Source: Parvibaculaceae bacterium (GTDB lineage: Bacteria; Pseudomonadota; Alphaproteobacteria; Parvibaculales; Parvibaculaceae). From it: a stretch of DNA of 64,000 bases. Each line of letters opens with the position of its first letter. The stretch's first letter is position 1. Below are positions 55,174-64,000 of this stretch, piece by piece. Both the position numbers and the translations under genes were made by a program. The stretch lies in the NCBI GenBank assembly GCA_028283765.1, contig JAPWJY010000008.1, positions 806,001 to 870,000 on the forward strand. The letters are read 5' to 3'. The notes under the pieces were generated by a model. That model was not told the origin of the DNA. It searched no databases and saw only the letters and a program-made list of their open reading frames with translations.

Positions 55174-56301
55174 ATGACGAAGGCAAAGGACAGCCGTGTG
55201 GGCGGCAAGAACATGAATGATGTGAAAAAGGGCATGTCGCGCCGCTCCGTGCTCAAGGGCGGGGCAGTTCTGGGCGCGGCGGCGGCGGTCAACATGCCGT
55301 TCATCCGGCCTTCCTATGCCGGGTCGAGCCTCAAGGTTTCCACCTTCGGCGGTTATTTCGAGCAGAGCTTCAGCAGCTTCATCTATCCCGCCTTCACCAA
55401 GGCGACCGGCATCGCGGTCGAGTCCGTGCCGCAGTCGGAAAGTCCGGCATTCCTGATCCAGTTGCAGCAGGCCAGCAAGGCCGGCGCCGTGCCGATGGAC
55501 ATCTGCTGTATGCCCCAGAGCGAGCTTCTGCGCGGCCGCGAGCTGAAGCTGTGGAAGACCTACGATCTCGGCAAGATCCCCAACGCCTCGCTTCTGCCCG
55601 ACCGTTACGTCAACAAGATCCCTTCCGGCGTCGATGGCGTCGGCGCCATGGCCTGGTACACGACCTTCGTCGTCAACAAGGAAACCGTGAAGCCCCTGCC
55701 GGATAGCTGGAAGGCGCTGTGGGATCCGAAGTACAAGAATTCCTGGGGTCTCCAGTCCGGCGGCGTTTCCAACATTATCGAAATCACCTCCATGGTCTGG
55801 TTCGGCACCAATGACCTGCTCAACAGCAAGGAAGGCATCGACAAGGTCATCGCCAAGATCGCGGAACTCAAGCCCAACGTGAAGCTGTGGTGGGAAGAGG
55901 AAGGCACCATGCAGACGGCGCTTGAAAACGACGACGTTCTGGGCGGCACCTATTACAACGACGTCGCGCACACCATGGCGGGCAACGGCACGCCGGTCGT
56001 CTCGCTCTTCCCCAAGGAAGGCGGCGTCGTCGATTTCGGTTCATGGGCGCAGCTCGACGTCTCCAAGAAAATTGCTGAGGCGCAGGCCTTCATCAACTAC
56101 ACCTGCACGGCGGAAGCGCAGGAGCTGATGGCCCGCCATGTCGGCTCGGTGCCGCTGATCGATCGTGCCAAGATGAACCTGACCCAGGCCGAGTTCGACA
56201 ATGTGTCGTCCGACGTGCCGCCCATTCTGGTTGCGTCCGAGGCGCGCCTGAAGAACCAGAGCTATATGGATCAGGCCTTCACGAAGATGCTGGCGGGCTG
56301 A
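55174..56301 (+). CDS. ABC transporter substrate-binding protein, PotD/PotF type, Tat-exported
   Basis: About 375 residues from this start. The signal has a twin-arginine motif, SRRSVLKGGAVLGAAAAV, so export through Tat is likely. The mature part resembles spermidine/putrescine-binding proteins (LKVSTFGGYFEQSFSSFIYPAFTKATG, PDSWKALWDPKYKNSWGLQ, VKLWWEEEGTMQTALENDDV). The frame opens at 55015, but that part overlaps the intergenic palindrome. GGAG lies 7 bases before this ATG; one at 55213 is also possible. Ligand unknown, probably an amine or amino-acid derivative. Confidence 0.86.
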   Translation: MTKAKDSRVGGKNMNDVKKGMSRRSVLKGGAVLGAAAAVNMPFIRPSYAGSSLKVSTFGGYFEQSFSSFIYPAFTKATGIAVESVPQSESPAFLIQLQQASKAGAVPMDICCMPQSELLRGRELKLWKTYDLGKIPNASLLPDRYVNKIPSGVDGVGAMAWYTTFVVNKETVKPLPDSWKALWDPKYKNSWGLQSGGVSNIIEITSMVWFGTNDLLNSKEGIDKVIAKIAELKPNVKLWWEEEGTMQTALENDDVLGGTYYNDVAHTMAGNGTPVVSLFPKEGGVVDFGSWAQLDVSKKIAEAQAFINYTCTAEAQELMARHVGSVPLIDRAKMNLTQAEFDNVSSDVPPILVASEARLKNQSYMDQAFTKMLAG

Positions 56302-56347
56302 TCGCCGCGCGGCGGCCCGGTTCCCTCCAGCAATCGCAGGGTGATGC

Positions 56348-57394
56348 ATGATAGGTTTGGAAGTTCAGGCGGTTTCCAAGAGCTACAGCGCGATCAAGGT
56401 TGTCGATCGCGTTTCCTTCTCCGTACCGCAGGGTGAGTTCGTCTGTTTCCTCGGGCCTTCGGGCTGCGGCAAGACCACCTTGCTGCGCATGATCGCAGGC
56501 CTTGAGGCGCCGACGGACGGCCATCTGTTCCTCAATGGCAAGGACATCACCGGCCAGCCCGTGCACGAGCGCGGGTTTGGCATGGTGTTCCAGTCCCTCG
56601 CGTTGTTTCCCCATCTCAATGTGGCGGACAATATCGGCTACAGCCTCAGGCTAAGGTCGGGCAACGCGAAGCTGAGGGCGGAGCGGGTCGAGGAACTGCT
56701 TGAACTGATCCGCCTGCCGGGCATCGGCAAACGGGCCGTCTCCGCCCTTTCGGGCGGCCAGCGCCAGCGCGTCGCCATTGCGCGCGCGCTGGCGCAGGAG
56801 CCGCAGATCCTGCTGCTGGACGAGCCGTTCTCGGCGCTCGACGCCAAATTGCGTGAGGAAATGCAGGTGGAAATCCGACAGCTTCAGCAGAAGCTCAAGA
56901 TTTCCATGATCCTCGTCACCCACGACCAGCGCGAGGCGATGACGCTCGCCGACACCATCCTCGTCATGGGCAAGGGCGAGATCCAGCAGATGGGAGCGCC
57001 GCTGGATATTTACCGCAATCCCTCCAACACGTTCGTCGCGGGCTTCATCGGCTCGACCAATTTTCTCGATGTGACGGTGGAGGGCCCCGGCCTTGTGCGC
57101 TTCCGCGACAAGACCATCGCCGTCGGGGCCATACCGGAGGCGCTGACGCGCGGCCAGAAGGGCGTATTGTCTGTGCGCCCTGAAAATGTCGAACTGTCGA
57201 ATGGCGGCGACGGCGGCCTTGGCGGTGTCGTCACCTTCGTGCGCGATGTCGGCGCGTCCATCGAAACGCATGTCGATTGCGGCGGGCTTGAAATCGTCAG
57301 CCTGTCTTCTTCCTCCCAGGCGGCCTGTCCGGCGGTGTCGGACAAGGTCAGTCTCCGGTTCCAGCCGGATGCCTGCCGGGTGCTTGAGCCATGA
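56348..57394 (+). CDS. ABC transporter ATP-binding protein, PotA type
   Basis: A 348-residue ATPase with Walker A GPSGCGKTTLL (about residues 37-47), Q-loop MVFQSLALFPHL, signature LSGGQRQRVAIARALAQ (about 135-151), Walker B ILLLDEPFSALDAKLRE, and H-loop ILVTHDQREAM. A TOBE domain follows (about 270-345). The start lies 46 bases after the binding-protein gene and the stop overlaps the first permease gene (ATGA). Confidence 0.92.
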   Translation: MIGLEVQAVSKSYSAIKVVDRVSFSVPQGEFVCFLGPSGCGKTTLLRMIAGLEAPTDGHLFLNGKDITGQPVHERGFGMVFQSLALFPHLNVADNIGYSLRLRSGNAKLRAERVEELLELIRLPGIGKRAVSALSGGQRQRVAIARALAQEPQILLLDEPFSALDAKLREEMQVEIRQLQQKLKISMILVTHDQREAMTLADTILVMGKGEIQQMGAPLDIYRNPSNTFVAGFIGSTNFLDVTVEGPGLVRFRDKTIAVGAIPEALTRGQKGVLSVRPENVELSNGGDGGLGGVVTFVRDVGASIETHVDCGGLEIVSLSSSSQAACPAVSDKVSLRFQPDACRVLEP

Positions 57395-58281
57395 CCCTCG
57401 TTTCCCCTCCCGATCTTTCGCGTTATGCGCGCTTCGTCCAGCGCACCGGCCGTCTCGGCGGGCGCTGGGTTCTGGCCTGGCCCGCGGTCATCCTCGGCAT
57501 CTTTTTCGTGATCCCGTTCCTGCTGCTGCTGCGGGTCAGCGTTGCCGAATCCGGCTTTGGCGCCATGGGCAATGGCGGCTTTACCGCCGCGAGCTATCTT
57601 GCCGCGTTCCAGAACGATGTGTTCGTCTATTCCGTCGTCTTCTCCGTGGTTCTGGCCGCGGTCGTGGCGCTCATCTCCATCGCCGCCGGTTTTCCCTTCA
57701 CCTATGCGATCACGCGCATGTCGCGGCGCGCGCAGGTCTGCTGGCTGGTGTTCGTGCTGATGACGCTCTCGCTCTCGGAGGTGCTGATCACCTTCGCCTG
57801 GCAGGTGATGCTGGCCAAGCGCGTCGGCATCTCGAACCTGCTGGTCTGGCTCGGGCTGATGGCGGAGCCGGTGTCGCTGTCACCCAATCTGGGGGCGGTG
57901 CTGGCCTGCCTCGTCTATCTGGTCATTCCGTTCACCGTGCTGGTGCTGTTCCCCGGCATGTCGCGGATCGACCCGCAGATGGCGGAAGCCGCCCGCACCA
58001 TGGGGGCGACGCCGGCGCGCACCTTCTTCACCATCATCGTGCCGATCATGCGCGGCCCCATCGTGACCTGTCTGATGATGTCCTTCATCGTCGGCATCGG
58101 CAGCTATGTCGCGCCGATGGTGCTGGGGCGGCCGGAACACTGGACGGTCGCAATCCTGATCAGCAAGGCGGCGACGGCCTCGAACGACATGCCGCTTGCT
58201 TCCGCCATGTCGGTGCTGTTCCTCGCCGTTGCCTCCGTCATCTGCCTCATCATCTATCGCCTCGGTGTAAGGAAGGTCTGA
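57391..58281 (+). CDS. ABC transporter permease, PotB type
   Basis: A 296-residue permease with six predicted spans beginning WVLAWPAVILGIFFVIPFLLLLRVSVAESG. The conserved cytoplasmic loop is EAARTMGATPARTFFTIIVPIMRGPIV (about 199-225). It overlaps the ATPase gene upstream, and its stop is followed 1 base later by the second permease. Confidence 0.91.
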   Translation: MTLVSPPDLSRYARFVQRTGRLGGRWVLAWPAVILGIFFVIPFLLLLRVSVAESGFGAMGNGGFTAASYLAAFQNDVFVYSVVFSVVLAAVVALISIAAGFPFTYAITRMSRRAQVCWLVFVLMTLSLSEVLITFAWQVMLAKRVGISNLLVWLGLMAEPVSLSPNLGAVLACLVYLVIPFTVLVLFPGMSRIDPQMAEAARTMGATPARTFFTIIVPIMRGPIVTCLMMSFIVGIGSYVAPMVLGRPEHWTVAILISKAATASNDMPLASAMSVLFLAVASVICLIIYRLGVRKV

Positions 58282-58282
58282 C

Positions 58283-59092
58283 ATGAACAATGTCCGCATG
58301 GCCGCCGCTTCCCGCAATCTGTTCCTGTTTCTGTTCGCCGCCTTTCTGTCCATGCCGCTCATCATCGTCGCGGGGGTGAGTTTCAATGCGACCCGGCGCA
58401 TGAGCTTCCCGCCCCAGCAATGGAGCCTGCACTGGTATGCCGATTTCTTCGGCGATCCGGGCTGGATGGGTGCGCTGGAGCTTTCGCTTTTCGTCGGCGT
58501 GGCCTCGGCGCTGCTTGCCGCCAGCGCGGCCCTGCCCATCTGCTATTTCGGCTGGAAATACATGATGCGCCTGACGACGGTGCTGACGGGGCTCGGCAGC
58601 CTGCCGTTCATGCTGCCGCCGATCGTGCTCGCGGTCGTCTTTCTGGTGTTCTGGAGCCTGCTCGGCCATGTCGGTCAGGTGGAAGATCTGGTCATCGCCC
58701 ATGGCATCGTGTTCATGCAGTTGCCGATCGCGGCCATGGCGCTGGGTTTCCGCTCCATCGACCGGGCGCTGATCGACGCGGCGGGCACGCTGGGCGCGCG
58801 CGACGAGGATGTTTTCCGCACCATCGTGCTGCCCATCGTGCTGCCCTATATCGTCTCCGGCGCGCTGTTCGTGTTTCTGCTCAGCCTCAATGAATATATC
58901 ATCGCCCAGATGGTGGTCGGCTTCGCCATGGAAACCCTGCCCGTCAAGATATTCAACAGCCTGCGGACCGGCTTCTCGCCGTCCATGTGCGTGGGTGCGG
59001 TCCTGTTCATGCTGGTCGGCCTCGTCGGCTACAGCCTGATCGCCTGGATCGGCGATCTGCCCAAACTGCTCGGCAGCGAAAGCGCGAAATGA
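58283..59092 (+). CDS. ABC transporter permease, PotC type
   Basis: A 269-residue permease with spans beginning LFLFLFAAFLSMPLIIVAGVSF. The cytoplasmic loop is DAAGTLGARDEDVFRTIVLPIVLPYIVSG (about 163-190), and the periplasmic entry WSLHWYADFFGDPGWMGAL resembles PotC/PotI. Its stop overlaps the next gene start (ATGA). Confidence 0.91.
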   Translation: MNNVRMAAASRNLFLFLFAAFLSMPLIIVAGVSFNATRRMSFPPQQWSLHWYADFFGDPGWMGALELSLFVGVASALLAASAALPICYFGWKYMMRLTTVLTGLGSLPFMLPPIVLAVVFLVFWSLLGHVGQVEDLVIAHGIVFMQLPIAAMALGFRSIDRALIDAAGTLGARDEDVFRTIVLPIVLPYIVSGALFVFLLSLNEYIIAQMVVGFAMETLPVKIFNSLRTGFSPSMCVGAVLFMLVGLVGYSLIAWIGDLPKLLGSESAK

Positions 59093-59870
59093 TGACGCAT
59101 GAAAACCCCGCTTCCGCCGATGAACTGCGCGGCCTGTGGCGGCGCAGCCTGATGGCGTGGCCGGGCGAGCCCGAGGACCGCGACACGTGGGTGTCATGGT
59201 TGCAGGGGCCGTCCCTCTATGCCGATCTGCGCCAGCCCGCGGGGCGGCCGGATTTCACGGGCGTGACGTGCGTGCGCGATCTCGCCGGTATTCATGTCGA
59301 ATGGATGGCCCGGCAGATGGCGTTCGCCGGCACCTTCATCTGCGAGGGCGAGACCTTCAGCTGGAACCATGACATCGAATATGGCCCGCTGTCGCCGGTG
59401 GCGGATCGCGCCCGCCTCTGGTACGAGCCGGGCCGTCTGGTCGAGCGCGGTGTCGAAATCGCCTTCACCGAGCATTGGCACCGCGAGGGCACCGCGAGGG
59501 AGAGGCGCCCGAACCCTGTTCCGCCTGGCGTCTCCAGGGCGCGGAGGGACGCCACGCCATTCTGGTGCGGGCGGGCCATCATTTCCTCATCGCCCACAGC
59601 TATACCGGCCCCGCCTATGGCGCGGACACGCTGGCGGCGTCCCTCGCGGATGTCGCAAATCCTGAAGACAGGCAGGATATGGTCGCCAGCGAGTTTTCCT
59701 TCGGGCAGGTGTCGTCGTCCGGGGCATGGCGGATCGAGCGTTCCTCCCTGCCGTTCCGCGAGGGGGCGGACCTCGCCCCCTCTTTCACTTCGCAAGGCGT
59801 TACGCTTCACGAGCTTGCTCCCGGCGGGGAGCCGGTCGAAAGCGTCTGGACCATCGGATTTTCGCAATGA
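59089..59870 (+). pseudogene. unknown protein, frame broken by an 11-bp tandem duplication
   Basis: The frame starts inside the PotC-type stop and reads well for ~135 residues (WVSWLQGPSLYADLRQPAG, GTFICEGETFSWNHDIEYGP, ARLWYEPGRLVERGVEIAFTEHWHRE). It then leaves frame exactly at a duplicated 11-base unit (59479-59500). Removing one copy restores HWHREGEAPEPCSAWRL and a continuous 256-residue protein ending WTIGFSQ at the expected stop, which overlaps the regulator start. No known catalytic motif is seen. The strand-rich, Trp/Tyr-rich pattern suggests a small beta-barrel binding protein, possibly Hri1-like; this is uncertain. Confidence 0.75.
59479..59500. repeat. perfect 11-bp tandem duplication causing a frameshift
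   Basis: CACCGCGAGGG occurs at 59479-59489 and again at 59490-59500. Eleven is not a multiple of three. Deleting one unit reconnects the two parts of the gene exactly. Confidence 0.95.
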
Positions 59871-60592
59871 CGGAATTTGTCAAACTCGGTCAGCTCATGC
59901 CATCGAAGCAGCGCGCGGCCGCGCCGCTCGCCACGCTGTCGGACGATCTGGGCAGCCGCCTTGCCGACGAGATCACCTCGGGCCGGTTGCTGCCGGGCAC
60001 GCGCCTTGACGAGCAGTCGATCGCGGATCGCTTCAACACCTCGCGCACGCCGGTGCGCGAGGCGCTCCGCCAGCTTGAAGCGAACGGCCTCGTCGAGCGC
60101 CGCCCCTACAAGGGCGCGGTGGTCGCCACCATCTCCCTCCAGATGCTGGCGGAAATGTTCACCGCCATGGGCGAGATGGAGGCAAGCTGCGCCCGGCTGG
60201 CGGCGCTCTCGGCGACAAAGGCGGAGCGGGCCGGACTGCGCAAGCTCCACGCCGCCATGGGCGCGCTGATGCGCGGCGACGACATGGCGGGCTATGCCCG
60301 CGCCAACATCGATTTCCATGAAATGATCTACGCCATGGCGCATAACGAGATCGTGGCCGATTTCACCCGCGCCCTGCGCCGCCGCCTCACGCCGTTCCGC
60401 CGCGCCCAGTTCCGCATGGAGGGCCGCCTCAAGCGCTCGAACGTGGAGCATACCCGCATCGTCCGCGCCATCGAGAAGGGCGAGGGCGACATGGCGGCCC
60501 GGCTGATGCGCGAGCATGTGGACCGGGTGCGCTCCGCCTATCTGGAGTTTTCCGGCGTCGCCGAGCTTGAGGGCGGCGTGACTTTTCTGTGA
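59867..60592 (+). CDS. GntR family regulator, FCD (FadR) subfamily
   Basis: 241 residues. The winged helix-turn-helix is LADEITSGRLLPGTRLDEQSIADRFNTSRTPVREALRQLEANGLVERRP (about 33-80). The C-terminal FCD ligand domain has EMEASCARLAALSA and NIDFHEMIYAMAHNEIV with metal-type histidines, and EHTRIVRAIEKGEGDMAARLMREHV. Its start overlaps the stop of the broken gene, so it belongs to the importer operon. The palindrome between the importer and the dioxygenase is its probable operator. The ligand is presumably the imported compound or a breakdown product. Confidence 0.9.
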   Translation: MTEFVKLGQLMPSKQRAAAPLATLSDDLGSRLADEITSGRLLPGTRLDEQSIADRFNTSRTPVREALRQLEANGLVERRPYKGAVVATISLQMLAEMFTAMGEMEASCARLAALSATKAERAGLRKLHAAMGALMRGDDMAGYARANIDFHEMIYAMAHNEIVADFTRALRRRLTPFRRAQFRMEGRLKRSNVEHTRIVRAIEKGEGDMAARLMREHVDRVRSAYLEFSGVAELEGGVTFL

Positions 60593-60739
60593 ACCGGAGC
60601 TGTGCCGGGGGAGGAGAGGGAAGGTTCGACGGGGCGCTGCCTGCTCTTGTGCTTCCCGGGCCTGAACAGGCCGGTGAGGGGTAGGTGCAAATTCATTCCG
60701 GCAGCACACTGATTGGCGATAGTGGGCCGTTCGGCATTC

Positions 60740-61336
60740 TCAATACAGAGCCGGCGTGACGACCCAGATCAGATCTACCGGCTCGTCGCCTGCGCACCAG
60801 AAGCGGTGCATGTTTTCTGCGCGAAAGGCGAAGGAATCGCCGGCTTTCAGCACGTATTCCTTGCCCGACACCTCCAGGCCGAGCTGACCGGAAATGATCG
60901 TGCCGCATTTGGCGCCGATCGGATTGTTGTAGGGCTTGTCCCCGGACGTCCCGCCCGGCTGGATAACGATCCTTATGATCTGGATGTCGAGAACCGAATC
61001 CGGAGACATCAGCTCCTTGACCATTGCGCCGGGTCCGAGATCCATTTTCCTGCGGTTCTCGGCCCTGACGATCAGATCGTCCGATGGATGCGGTGCCGGT
61101 TCAAACAGCCAGCCGAGAGGCATTTCGAGGGCAGTGCTGATCTGCCGGAGGGAACGCAGGGAAGGTGTCGTCATGCCTCTTTCAATCTGGCTGAGCAGGC
61201 CCACCGACAATCCCGATTTTTCCGCCAGTTCCTGGAGTGTCAATCTCCTCGCCAGCCGGCGCATGCGCAGCCGCGCCCCGACCAGCGATTCTGATTTCTC
61301 CTTCAAATCAGAGACTCCCTTCGTCTCGGCACTCAT
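60740..61336 (-). CDS. XRE family regulator with cupin sensor domain
   Basis: 198 residues. The N-terminal Cro/CI-type helix-turn-helix is GARLRMRRLARRLTLQELAEKSGLSVGLLSQIERGMTTPSLRSLRQIS (about 20-67). A C-terminal cupin barrel (about 110-195) has IVIQPGGTSG, CGTIISGQLGLEVSGKEYVLKAGDSFAF and ENMHRFWCAG. This class often controls catabolic genes next door and senses the substrate through the cupin. It is divergent from hyuA, so control of the hydantoinase/oxoprolinase genes is likely. Confidence 0.88.
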   Translation of the reverse strand: MSAETKGVSDLKEKSESLVGARLRMRRLARRLTLQELAEKSGLSVGLLSQIERGMTTPSLRSLRQISTALEMPLGWLFEPAPHPSDDLIVRAENRRKMDLGPGAMVKELMSPDSVLDIQIIRIVIQPGGTSGDKPYNNPIGAKCGTIISGQLGLEVSGKEYVLKAGDSFAFRAENMHRFWCAGDEPVDLIWVVTPALY

Positions 61337-61588
61337 TTTGCATACTCCCCGTCAAACTACCTGCGGAGATCGCGAATGCCCCGCGGCTTGGTGGCAATAT
61401 GCCACTCGTTGGGCTTTACTTAAACAGCGATAATTGAAAAATATAGTCAAAAATTTCACTATTGCTAAATTCAATGTGACATGTTTTTATCAACCGCACA
61501 GCGTGTCCGGTAGTCGTTTCAGCCTCCAGCCGTCGCGAAAACACAGCCGGCATGCAACAAAATGAAGGATATTTGAGAGGGGCAGTAG
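61337..61588. promoter_or_regulatory. divergent control region of the XRE-cupin gene and hyuA
   Basis: 252 bases without a gene. AT-rich around 61425-61480. It contains an imperfect inverted repeat, TAGTCAAAAATTTCACTA (61444-61461, 14 of 18 symmetrical), a candidate operator for the XRE-cupin regulator. A GAGAGGGG ribosome site lies just before hyuA. Confidence 0.45.
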
Positions 61589-63659
61589 ATGACGTTTCGG
61601 ATTGCCGTCGATACCGGCGGCACGTTTAGCGACGTCGTGGTCACGAGTGGCGAGACCCGGCAGTTGTGGGTCAACAAGGCGCTCACGACATATGACCGTG
61701 TGTTCAAGGGAATCTCGGATGCATTGACTGTGACCTGCGAAGAGATCGGGATAGGCCTGAATGAGCTTCTGTCCCAGACATCCCTGTTCACCTACGGCAC
61801 AACCTTTTCCACGAATGCGATCATCACAGGGGACACAGCAAAGACTGCTTTCCTGACGACGGCGGGACATCCCGATACACTCGTTCTGCGAGAGGGCGGC
61901 AAGCTTAACCCGTTCGATTTCCGGGGCAGCTATCCCGATCCCTACGTTCCGCGCCGGCTTACGTTCGAGGTTCCCGAGCGCGTCGATTCCGAAGGTGGCG
62001 TGCTGCTGCCGCTGGATGAAGCGGAAGTCGTTCGAATTGCCGCCGAGCTTCGCGAACGCAAGATTGAGGCGGCGGCCGTGTGTCTGCTGTGGTCGATCAT
62101 GAACCCGGCGCACGAGCTGCGCGTGGCCGAAATTCTGAAGCGCGAATTGCCGGATCTTCCTGTCACCCTTTCCCACCAGATAAATCCCATTCTGCGCGAG
62201 TACCGGCGCGCATCGTCGGCGGCGATAGACGCTTCTCTGAAGCCGCTCATGCAGCGTCATCTGCGTGAGATGGAAACGGACCTGAAAGGGAGCGGCTTTG
62301 ACGGGCAACTTCTTGTCGGCACTTCGTTTGGCGGCGTCCTGAACGTGGAAGATGTGGCCGCCCGGCCGATCTATACCGTTAATTCGGCCCCTGCCATGGC
62401 TCCGGTTGCCGGCCGCGCCAATGCACCGGATGAAGAAAGCATCATCGTATGTGACATGGGCGGTACCAGCTTCGACGTCTCGAATCGTGCGGGGCGGCTA
62501 TATGAAGTTCACGCGCGAAACCTGGATAGGGGAGCAATACACCGGACATATGACCGGCCTGTCCGCGGTCGACATCAAGAACATCGGCGCGGGCGGCGGA
62601 TCGATCGCCTGGATCGATTCAGGAGGATTGCTGCGGGTGGGGCCGCAGAGCGCCAAGTCGTTTCCGGGACCGGCCTGCTATGGACAAGGGGGAACGAAGG
62701 CGACAGTCACCGATGCGAGCGTCGTTCTTGGCCATATCGATCCCGACTATTTTCTCGGAGGCCGGATCAGGCTCGATCACGGCGCGGCCGTTCGTGCGAT
62801 CACGGACAATATTGCAAAGCCGCTCGGCATTTCGCTTTACAAGGCCGCGCATGCCATATTGGCGATCGCGACCGACAACATGGTCAATGCGATCCGCTCC
62901 ATCACGGTCAACGAAGGACTGGATCCCCGCCAGTCGCTGCTGATCGCCGGCGGCGGCGCCGGCGGCATGACGATCGGCCGTATCGCCGAGCTGCTCGATG
63001 CCGATCGGGTTCTCGTGCCGCGCACAGCCGGAGCCCTTTCGGCCTCAGGCGGTCTGTTTTCTGACATCGTCACGGAGTTCAGCGTCAGCCGGAGGGCGGA
63101 TACCCGCAATTTCGACTATGACGGTATCAATGCCGATCTGGCGAAACTGGATGCCCAGATCGATACATTTTTCGAGCGGATAGGTACACCGGAGGATCAG
63201 CAGTTTCGGGAATTTTTCGTGGAAGCCCGTTATCCGCACCAGGTGTGGGAACTCGATGTGCCCTTGCGTGGATCGCGCTTCACTTCCCGTGACGATGTCG
63301 AGGCGATGATCGAAGGCTTCCACGCCGCTCACGAGCGCGTCTTCGCGGTCAGCGAGCCGGGACAGGGGCTGGAATGCATCTATTGGAAGGCTCGCGCGAT
63401 CGCGCGGCTGCCGAAGCCGAGCCTGCTCCGGCAGAGTTCCGCCGCTGCAGGCGCAGAGCCGTTGTCTGTGACGGATGCATGGTTCGGCAGCGACACGCCT
63501 GAGAAAACGCCACGATACGATGGTCCTTCCCTGGCTGAGGGGATGGTCTTGAAGGGGCCTTGCGTGATCCAGGAGCCGACCACGACCGTGGTCGTGTTCC
63601 CCGGGTGGAATGCCCTGGTCTTGCACAACGGTGACTACATGATGACGAAGGAGGCCTGA
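61589..63659 (+). pseudogene. hyuA: hydantoinase/oxoprolinase subunit A, frameshifted
   Basis: The gene would encode 689 residues of the HyuA/5-oxoprolinase A family, ATP-dependent ring-opening enzymes acting on hydantoins or oxoproline. The first frame gives FRIAVDTGGTFSDVVV, FTYGTTFSTNAIITG, LSHQINPILREYRRASSAA and VCDMGGTSFDVS. After that the correct sequence continues in another frame: GGYMKFTRETWIGEQYTGHM, NIGAGGGSIAWIDSGGLLRVG, PACYGQGGTKATVTDA and LLIAGGGAGGMTIGRIAELL, to the stop at 63659. The break is at about 62483, where one extra A (or two missing bases) separates the halves. Either a real mutation or a sequence error. Confidence 0.85.
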
Positions 63660-63660
63660 G

Positions 63661-64000
63661 ATGACGACCGAACCGCTTCTGCTTGCCATCCTGTCCAACA
63701 GGCTCGACCGAATCGTCCGTGAAATGACGAATACTCTGCTTCGAGCCGGCCGGTCGGCCGTGCTCAACACAGCGCGCGACTTCTCATGCTCCATCATCAC
63801 TTCGGAAAACGAACTTCTCGCGTCGGCCGAAGGGCTGCCGGTTCATGTCGTCGGGACCGAATTTCTCGCGAAGGCCATGACGGAACTTCACGACGATTTT
63901 CGCGAGGGCGACGCCTTCCTGCATAACGACCCATATCTCGGAAACACGCATCCCGCGGATCACGCGATACTGGTGCCCGTGTTTTTCGAAGGCGAACATA
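63661..64000 (+). CDS. hyuB: hydantoinase/oxoprolinase subunit B, N-terminal part (runs off the window)
   Basis: The frame starts 1 base after hyuA and stays open to the window end, giving about 113 residues: MTTEPLLLAILSNRLDRIV, EMTNTLLRAGRSAVLNTARDFSCSII, LPVHVVGTEF, and DAFLHNDPYLGNTHPADHAI with the conserved NDPY..GTHP-type segment of the B subunit. It pairs with HyuA in ATP-dependent hydantoin or oxoproline cleavage. Confidence 0.9.
   Translation, partial: MTTEPLLLAILSNRLDRIVREMTNTLLRAGRSAVLNTARDFSCSIITSENELLASAEGLPVHVVGTEFLAKAMTELHDDFREGDAFLHNDPYLGNTHPADHAILVPVFFEGEH

Noticed and set aside
60659-60672. GGCCTG-AA-CAGGCC hairpin after the GntR gene
   Set aside because: The loop is only two bases and there is no U tract; not supported as a terminator.
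1-64000. tRNA, rRNA, CRISPR arrays, insertion sequences, phage genes, glycine or other riboswitches
   Set aside because: I looked for T-loop sequences, regularly spaced repeats, transposase motifs and glycine-riboswitch cores near sox and sdaA, and saw none.

Overview
The window is GC-rich, densely packed chromosomal DNA. The HutF/HutG histidine route, ChoXWV-type choline uptake, heterotetrameric sarcosine oxidase and many small translationally coupled operons suggest an alphaproteobacterium. That placement is inference; no rRNA or other taxonomic marker is present. I found no tRNA or rRNA genes, IS elements, prophage or CRISPR arrays.

Layout. 0.3-11.7 kb: mixed metabolic genes. These are a nitroreductase and a flavin reductase, a minus-strand MaoC / citrate-lyase-like / TPR-dioxygenase operon, an acyl-CoA dehydrogenase, two tandem paralogous lipoproteins, a TetR regulator behind a strong palindrome, a HerA-like ATPase, a methyltransferase, a GGDEF protein and an OmpW porin. 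11.9-34 kb: a nearly complete choline-to-pyruvate pathway. Uptake is by ChoXWV, BetA and BetB make glycine betaine, and a Rieske monooxygenase with its reductase (GbcAB-like) gives dimethylglycine. A GcvT-type FAD demethylase gives sarcosine, SoxBDAG gives glycine, and SdaA deaminates serine. Only the glycine-to-serine step (GlyA) is missing. Regulators are BetI and two GlxA/AraC proteins. 34.7-44.1 kb: histidine degradation (hutH, hutU, hutC, hutI, hutF, hutG), with a membrane catalase-like peroxidase and a cytochrome b561 translationally coupled inside it. 44.1-53.1 kb: a HugZ-like protein, a stress-type membrane protein, a TetR regulator, a tripartite RND efflux pump and a metallo-beta-lactamase-fold hydrolase. 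53.2-60.6 kb: a putative polyamine-type ABC importer, an IPNS-type dioxygenase, an isochorismatase-fold hydrolase, an unknown protein and a GntR regulator. This looks like a self-contained catabolic unit of unknown substrate. 60.7-64 kb: an XRE-cupin regulator divergent from hydantoinase/oxoprolinase genes hyuA and hyuB; hyuB runs off the window.

Most notable points. BetI is fused in frame to the N-terminal part of betaine-aldehyde dehydrogenase, and the dehydrogenase is then broken by a one-base frameshift. The unknown gene of the ABC cluster is broken by a perfect 11-bp tandem duplication. hyuA also carries a frameshift. Several regulators have clear candidate operators: a matched BetI pair, a matched HutC pair, and palindromes for the TetR and GntR genes. 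A perfect 12-bp inverted repeat abuts the start codon of the metallo-beta-lactamase-fold gene.
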